Made by a program: the position numbers and the translations under genes. 64,000 bases of DNA from assembly GCA_031472005.1 (NCBI GenBank), contig PZJY01000013.1, forward strand, positions 1,178,001 through 1,242,000, in the 5' to 3' direction. The notes below the pieces were generated by a model. It ran no database searches. It saw nothing but the letters and a program-made list of their open reading frames with translations, and had not been told where the DNA came from. This DNA is from Tetracladium setigerum. Lineage: Eukaryota > Ascomycota > Leotiomycetes > Helotiales. Of the stretch, positions 57,389 to 64,000 are shown in pieces (position 1 is the first letter of the stretch; each line of letters starts with the position of its first letter).

Positions 57389-60300
57389 CTACTTTGACCA
57401 AAACACTACCAAGTCATCGAAATCTTTCTGTGACAATTCCTTCTCTTTCTTGCCGTCTTTCACAATCTCTTGCCGGAGGGCGCAAGCTCTTCGCCACTGG
57501 ACCTTGGCATTCATTTCTTTTCCAAGAGTATTGAGAATTGACCCTTTCAGATACGTGGTCCGTGCAATCTCTTGCCGGTACACTTTCGGGTCATATTCCC
57601 AGGCTGACAAGGCTTCATCGGTTTTGATACTAGAAGGAAACAAGTCAGTAATTGAACTGTTGTAGAGACGCAAGATGGAATTACAGTGCTTCTTCATATG
57701 ATTCCTCGCGGATCAGATGTTCGGCAATGATGTGACAAACGTCGGCATAGCGGTGTTGTTTTGTTCCAATTGTAGCCGCGAAAGATTTGAGCGATTTTCT
57801 GTGCCAATCCAAACTCTCTTTCCATCTTCCCTGCGCAGCTCGCAGGTTACCCAGAGCATGCAACAATCGACCCGGTCTAGTTTTTTTAGTCGTTAGCTTC
57901 GCCTAAAGCTATGTTGGAAGAGGTAACGAACGCAAATGATTCGGTATCCATTGGTCCATGAATTTCCTCTCGCCTTGCTTGTGCAGCTACAAGAAGCTCA
58001 TCCGCCATTTGTAGATCGCCCTTCAAAATGTAAGCGAGCCCAAGATTTACCTCCCCAGGCCAATTATAAGGGTACGCTCCAAGAGCTTTGTCGTTATTTA
58101 TACTGAGCAGAGAAATCTCAATAGCAGCGTCGTATTCCTCCTTGACAATCAAAGCAATGGCGTATTCGCTTTGTGAACGAGTCAACCTAACATCAAGAAC
58201 CTCGAGCCGCTGGCATACTGCTGTCTGTTTATCCAAGGCACTTTTCTTGTGGTATTCACTTCCTTCGAGGTCGTTCGTCTCAGCGGCAATAACCGCCAGG
58301 CAAAAATGCATGTCAACTTCTAACGAATCCCTTGTTTCTCGTTCGGATTCATCAGACAGATCTTTGCACAACTTTTCTGCAAGGGACCAGAAATTCCCGA
58401 AATTTCGGGTCTTTCCTTTTTCAAATTGCCACCTGCTTCTTTGTTACTAGACGTTCTGCAGCTGGGGTCTGTGGACAGAATGCTGCTTACCAAGCTGCAT
58501 CGCTTAGAAGCGCTGCTAGTTGTAATTTGGGTTCTCGCAAGTCATAATCTATGGATTCCACATTCTCGTATTCTTTGTGAAGTGCCCAGGCGTGAGGGTA
58601 GAGTGCGGCACATTTTGGCCAGCGGACAATGAAATGGAATTGGGTCGTCACAAGAGGAGCTCCCTTTCTTGTGGGAGCTCCCATGGCGGTGGGCCACTGA
58701 GCCCAGACAAGTTGGACGACACTCCAATATGTCTTTTTGAATTCCTCGGGTGTCATTTTCGCTCTCACCGAGCCTTGAACCAGACGATGAACAGTGATCT
58801 CCTCTCTCTTTTTGTTTCTAGTGATGAGGGATGCCTCGATCAGCTCCTTTCGTGCTTTGCTGAATGCATCTCGAGTCTTCGGATAGCCCTCAAGCATCAA
58901 TTCTACGGTGGGACTCATAAGCAGATATTCTTGTATGCAATCCGGATCGAGGAATGAGATGACCTGTAGAAGAATCTTGGTTGTTGGTTGCAGACTCTCA
59001 AGAACCCAGACGGACGAGATAGTACGTTGATAATCGAGGCGACCAAGGGGAAAACTTGAATCGAAAAGCGCAGCATGCTCTGATGCATCACTAAACGCTT
59101 CAAGAAACTCTGAAAGCTTTAGCTGTTGTCGGCGGATTACTCCTGCCATTTGAGCAATAGCGAGTGGCAAGCCACCGAGAAGTTCTACTATGTTCTCAGA
59201 CACTTGTTCTTCGTCGGTTTCTTTGGTCAATCTCTTCATCAATAGCGCCCCTTCGTTTATTCCGAAAGGGTCCAAGGTAATCCCTGATGGTTCCGTGGAG
59301 AACATCGTCTTGCTGGCAGGATTCCGACTGGTGATTAGGACTGAACCACTGCCATTAATTGGCAAGTAGTCGACTAAAGGTTCGGGATTATCTGCATTAT
59401 CAAAAATGATGAGCCAAGTAGCCTCGACTTTTGTTCCAACACTTCCCTCGGGCTTTGACCATTTCCAAGGTTCTGACAGCCAACCCTTGACGAGTGCCCG
59501 ACTGACCACATGGCTTGTGCTTTCAGCAGATGTTTCCAATCCAAGTTGAACGGCAATTTGACTGAATCTAGCGTCCAATTTGGTAGTTTCATCGGCTCGA
59601 ATCCAGAATACTGCATCGTACTTGTCACTGTACCTTACGGCGAATTCAGCCGCAATCTCGGTTTTGCCCACTCCCCCTAAACCACAAAGTGCAAATATTT
59701 TGAAATCTTCTGATTGCGAAGATACAAATTTCGTTTGCGAAGGCAACAATTCTTTTCTCAATATTTCTAGAACATCTTCCCGCCCCGTGAAGTCGGGTTA
59801 TGGGTGGTGTATTCCAACATGATACATGGAAGGTTCGATTTCTGATAGGATGTGGCGATGTCGTGCGACTCACGTGGAGACGAGATCTTCAATGCATTTT
59901 CCGGACCTTTAGCGGAGGAAGGCTCGAGGGTGAGACTTCCAGTTGCCATACCGCTCGCAGAAACGTCTCTAAGTTTGGGACTTCCTATGTGCTGATCAGC
60001 CATGACGGGGTTGAACTAAACTTGGTAGTTTTACCTCGACCAACGTCCTCGGGCAAACTATTCTGACTGAGTGTTGGTGAATACGCTGTCGTGGTAGCAT
60101 ATCTAAATTTCACTGTAGAATTCATCAGCTTTGTTGTATGAATGAAACAGAATTTGACTGTAATCTACTTACTCGCTTCGAATCTTGCTTCAATTGTTGT
60201 TTTCGCATCTGCCAGTGCCAGCTTGACAAACTCGATTACTCGCGAGTTTGTGTTACTATCAGTCGAAAATTGACTGATATGAACATGATCCAGAGGCACA

Positions 60301-61232
60301 GAGGCAAAGCTCTCGTTTGGAGCCCCTGTCGTACAGTCTGGCTTGTCAATGAGCTAATTGATGTTAGTAGATGATCAATCCATCTAATATCGGTGGAAAA
60401 TTGACCGTGATATAAAAAAAATTAACTGACAATAAAGGTCTTGTACTTGAACAGGCGGCCATCCTTAAATTTTGTTTCGGTATTCTCAAACATCGAAAGA
60501 ATTGGGGTGTGGATGCGGACCCTTTCGAATCGCACAGATAGATCAGTCAGAACAGTAGCTTCTTTCAGCAACTGTGCTTCTGCAAACTTTGTTTGAATCT
60601 TGGTAGTAGCTTTGAGAATGGGAACTACTTTCTTGTGCGCTTCGCTGGGGTCTGAACCAAAATGGGGGGTGCTTATGAAAATAATTCCTAAGGAAGTGTT
60701 CACCAGATGCTCATGTCGATGTAGTTGCTCATTGGCCATGCACAATGCTTGTTTGAGAATCAAACCTCCGAGACTGTGACATACAAACAACATTGGGCGA
60801 TTTGAAACCTGCGAAGACAGTCAATTTTATAGGCTCATGTCTGGGAAATGCTACAGACATCTTGATGGTCGCTTCCACTACCTGCTCGAGACTCGGATAG
60901 CTTCTTGAGCAATTGATCACCTAGCATCCAAATATTTTCCCAGGAAAATGAATCATCCAAAAGGAAAGCGTAGTCGAAAGCTAAAATTCTTCCCCTCGGC
61001 AGATGTGGAGGGAGGCATTTCGCTAGCCAGGGAGCAGAACAGAACGGCCAACTCTCGACGCCAGGAGTGCCAAAACCTGGAATTAGAATAAGACTGTATA
61101 GTTAGATTCAATTAGCTTCGGTTTTTCGGCCACGTGCTGGAGTAAAACTTGCTCGATATCATGGTTCTGTGAACTTTCTCCGACCTCGCGAAGAGTCCCT
61201 AGATTCTTGACAGGCGCGAAACCCCTGCTCAT
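57389..61232 (-). CDS. Esterase-NB-ARC-TPR NLR-like protein, two frameshifts
   Basis: Fungal NLR-type STAND protein. Model exons: 61232-60859, 60808-60431, 60353-60173, 60085-60035, 59984-58491, 58432-57932, 57876-57685, 57629-57389; 1137 residues if two bases are added. The N-terminal alpha/beta-hydrolase (SesB-like) domain has LILIPGFGTPGVESW, the nucleophile motif FVCHSLGGLILKQAL and a late acid/His region (DHVHISQF). The NB-ARC domain has P-loop CGLGGVGKTEIAAEFA, Walker B WLIIFDNADNPEPL, GGLPLAIAQMAG and a winged-helix region. Helical TPR-type repeats follow (HALGNLRAAQGRWKESLDWHRKSL, QEIARTTYLKGSILNTLGKE). Frameshifts: near 61092 (VLILIPG needs CC for C) and near 59794 (NPDFTGRED needs GG for G). 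Without the first, an intron ending ACAG could be imagined, but frame and text then fit worse. Role in nonself recognition is inferred from the family. Confidence 0.82.
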
Positions 61233-62367
61233 GATGTGCTTGCAATTGATGATGTCGTTGTGATCCCGACAGGGCGCTGTTGAAGAGAGGAGTGTAAAAT
61301 ACTTTTAGATTCAGCGGATGGTGAAGTGAAGGACGTCAAACGGAGTTTCCTGCCACTTACGCCAGCCTCGCTTTTGCAAGATATCAAGGTGGGGGGTAAG
61401 GAGAAGCGATCATGTTGTTGTTGTTGGTTGGGATGAGATGATCCGTCATCCTAATTGGATATGCAGAAGGTGCGGGGGACTTGCATTACATTGCCCTTTC
61501 ACGCATAAAACTGGAGATGCTGTACTTCATTGGACGGCGGAAGGAGAAAGAAGGACGAGAAAAGAGAAAACATCACAACACCCGGAAAGAATGTAACCCA
61601 AGAATAAAGTGCGCGCGCTTATCCATATATCCCAACAACAACATTTCAAGCGAACAGTAAGCCGAAGCTGATGCATTTGGGGTAGCGGAAACAGAGAATG
61701 GTAGAAAAATGATACTGTAAACAAAAAAGTGAGCCCGTTCCATCTGTTCGTGAGAATTCCAAGCCTCCACCAAAGGCCAATGTTGTGGGACTGTTGGTTC
61801 TGCTTATCTTTAGCCTTGCAACTATCACAATTGCCAAAGTAGGAAATTAGCAGCTATCACTGGAGAAGTTGGAGTTGGAGACTAGGGATCAGCTCCCGCT
61901 CATTTCAAGTATACTCAGAGCTACCGATATTGCGTTGTATGGAAGGAGATGCTGAGTAATGAAGGAAAATGCTCGATAAAGTCTCATGTAGTGGATGAAG
62001 GGAAGCGCAACATTTCATGATTCACATCACGTGACTCAACCTCCTTTTCCAAGCCCGGCTACCACTTTTGGTGCCCTGCTCTCGAAGCGAATGAAAAAAC
62101 AAATGTGCTGCTTCATAAGTCCTTGGGTGTTATAGCTGTAAATACATTGATTGCTCATGCAATGATATCCGAACCGTGTATTTTTTATGAGTCGCTGCTT
62201 CCAAGTTTATTCATCTGACTCCTGCCCGCAGCATCGACCAAGCCTAGAGAATCCTCATCCGTCAAATATGTCCACTCCTCCTTCTGCCAATGATTGAATC
62301 CTTGGGGCGTGGGAGGTGTCCAGTCTTGCGGGAACGGTGTGCCATTCACAGCATTCTCATACTCCTC
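61233..62367. other. Intergenic region
   Basis: About 1.1 kb holding the promoter of the NLR-like gene and the 3' flank of the glycosyltransferase gene. Only short frames; nothing recognised. Confidence 0.55.
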
Positions 62368-63913
62368 TTAATGCATGCATCTGCCTGCGATATAATTAAC
62401 TCCACGCATCGCAGCTGCAGAGTGGAAGCCATGCTGGTCGAGATGTCGAGGCAGAATCTCAACAGCCGTCGCTCCAGGTGCCATGAAAATGAGGTGCGTC
62501 ATGGCAGCGCCGTGATGGCCAACGAGGATGTCAGTCGACTGGGCAAGTTTGATCTGCTCTTGAATTGTAATATTGGCGAAATCGACCACATTGATAGGAG
62601 ACTGTGGGTAGCGTTCCTTCAGACTTTTCACCCAACGGTCGAGTGGGACAAACTTTCTATTCTCTTTTCGCTCCACGATTGTAATAGCCGGATGTTTGTG
62701 AATCTCGGTAACGAGGCGCTGGACCACGCCGTAGAACTCAAAGATGCGGTTGGCGTATGTCGTCAAAAGCGTCTGCGAGGGGCAGGCCTCAGGATAGCCA
62801 GTGTCCAGTAGGTTAGACCAAAGAGGACTGTCACATCCAGGAAGCGGAAGGGTAACATTGCCAAAGCAAGCTGCTCGCTCCCAGGAGCTCTTGCGGACGG
62901 GCTTTTTCCCAGTAACAACCTCCCAGAGTGGTTCCAGTAGCTCCTCCCGATCATCGTCAGAGACTAGTTGAACGTGCGCGGCATCTTCGTCGGACAGCCA
63001 AGATGTTCCTGTGGCAGGATTTATAGCGATCCGTAGTGCATCCAAACTATGCCGCGCCTAACAGAACGTGATTGTTAGATTCGTTGCGCGGGCATTTGTG
63101 GAGGGGAATGAAGTAGGATGAAAAAACACAAGGGAAAGAATAGCTCCCAAAACGTACTTGCAAAATCTCCATCAACTTGTGCCATATGTTGTGTGTGTCG
63201 GTGCTATCCCGTCGCATGAGCATCATTCACTCCTTGCTATCACTATTCTCTCGTGTACAGCCTTCGATATCCCCGCTGTTTTCAAACTTCCAGGTCTTCA
63301 ACGAAGCACCCACGCCTGTATCGCCCCAATACCATCCCCAGTCTGTAGGCTGGTCACGGAAGCCTTCGAGCGTAGTCGCAACATCAGAGGAGTTGGCTCG
63401 CTCCGCTGCTAGATCCCGAAGTTTGCATTGGATGCCAAATTCCTGCTCTGAGCCAGTCTGCTGCTTCGGACGAAAAGACACGCCTTGGGCGATGCACAGA
63501 GGGTTGGTTTGTCCCCACCCTCCCGTCATCGGTACCGTAAGTCGTGGTGCTGTAAAGCACTGAAATGCGCTTAGCGACTCCGATTCACAGTATGGTAGTT
63601 GATGGGTCGCGATGTGCTTGAGATAGGTCGGCGTGAAGAATAGCTCGCATTTCTGCTAGCTTTCGCTAAATTTTAAAGGCGAATAATCTGCCGGAAGACT
63701 CGCAGTAGCAGCTGGGGACTTTGGCGATTTGAGCGCAATCTCGTCATCTTGCGCCTCTGTCAATGGCTTGGGCTGTCGAAGGCTTTCTTCATTGAAGTTG
63801 CCGGAAGAGAAGTTTTGCAGCTCGCCCACGCAGTACATGTAGTACACCACGACGACGACACCCAAACTGAGGATGCTGTACTTGCGGTTCAGGCGTATGG
63901 AACCTGCCATCAT
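62368..63913 (-). pseudogene. GT61/DUF563-type glycosyltransferase with two in-frame stops
   Basis: Type II Golgi-style enzyme of the family that includes EOGT and plant xylosyltransferases. Exons 63913-63158 and 63057-62368 span 481 codons. An N-terminal anchor (YSILSLGVVVVVYYMYCVGEL) is followed by a stem and a catalytic domain. The C-terminal family motif is DILVGHHGAAMTHLIFMAPG...VEILPR. Two stops interrupt an otherwise open frame: TAG at 63658-63656 (between LKFSES and QKCELFFTPTYL) and TGA at 63229-63227 (between NSDSKE and MMLMRRDS). At both places a Trp codon (TGG) would fit, so each could be one G-to-A change. No intron with usable signals removes them. Either a recent pseudogene, two consensus errors, or strain variation. 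Confidence 0.75.
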
Positions 63914-63937
63914 GGTGACTTTGAAGGTTGAAGCTCG

Positions 63938-63961
63938 ACAGTCACAGTCACAGTCACAGTC
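63938..63961. repeat. Short tandem repeat (ACAGTC)4
   Basis: Four perfect hexamers starting 25 bp upstream of the glycosyltransferase ATG (63913). Confidence 0.9.
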
Positions 63962-64000
63962 CCAGTGAGGTTTTCATGGAAACGAGTTCCAAATAGCTGA

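Noticed and set aside
61093..61200. Intron ending CTATACAG in the NLR-like gene
   Set aside because: No good donor in the required phase, and straight translation with one added base reads naturally into the hydrolase domain.
1..64000. CRISPR array, prophage or bacterial operon
   Set aside because: No regularly spaced direct repeats; genes have spliceosomal introns and fungal families throughout.

Overview
The window is nuclear DNA of a filamentous ascomycete. Genes are split by short introns (mostly 45-90 bp, GT..AG, with CTAAC-like branch sites). Families seen include Zn2Cys6 regulators, a fungal rhodopsin-domain membrane protein, HeLo-NACHT and NB-ARC-TPR proteins, SUR7, CWC25 and CSN2. 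Gene content and the I-PpoI-like zinc-loop protein suggest Leotiomycetes (Helotiales), but this is an inference. I resolve 17 intact or nearly intact protein genes, one glycosyltransferase gene with two in-frame stops, and three weak relics. Nothing prokaryotic, no CRISPR array and no convincing tRNA or rRNA was found.

Layout. 0-8.4 kb: a C2H2 + Zn2Cys6 transcription factor (+), a GPI-type aspartic protease (-) and a seven-helix rhodopsin-domain protein (-). 8.4-18.3 kb: gene-poor, with one 1032-residue HeLo-NACHT gene (-). 18.3-26 kb: a divergent nucleoside hydrolase (-), octanoyltransferase (+) and an otubain deubiquitinase (-). 26-34.5 kb: gene-poor, one small unknown gene (-). 34.5-39.3 kb: housekeeping block of CSN2 (-), CWC25 (+) and SUR7-family protein (-). 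39.3-46 kb: accessory region with a nuclear I-PpoI-like His-Cys-box protein (+), a decayed short-chain dehydrogenase and a stop-interrupted ORF. 46-50.2 kb: MFS transporter (+) and M28 aminopeptidase (-). 52.7-57.2 kb: small secreted protein (+), then a metalloreductase (-) and a Ctr copper transporter (+) sharing one promoter that carries two inverted TGTGCTCA elements. 57.4-61.2 kb: esterase-NB-ARC-TPR NLR-like gene (-). 62.4-63.9 kb: GT61-type glycosyltransferase (-) broken by two stops.

Working together. The reductase/Ctr pair looks like a reductive copper-uptake module. The two NLR-like genes (HeLo-NACHT and esterase-NB-ARC-TPR) are candidates for allorecognition or incompatibility functions. 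CSN2 and the otubain both act on ubiquitin-type modification but are not adjacent.

Sequence quality. Five otherwise well-conserved genes contain six one-base frameshifts. Each is a missing base in a run of identical bases, and each total coding length becomes divisible by three once one base per site is added. I read these as assembly or consensus errors, not biology. Automatic gene calls will split these genes.
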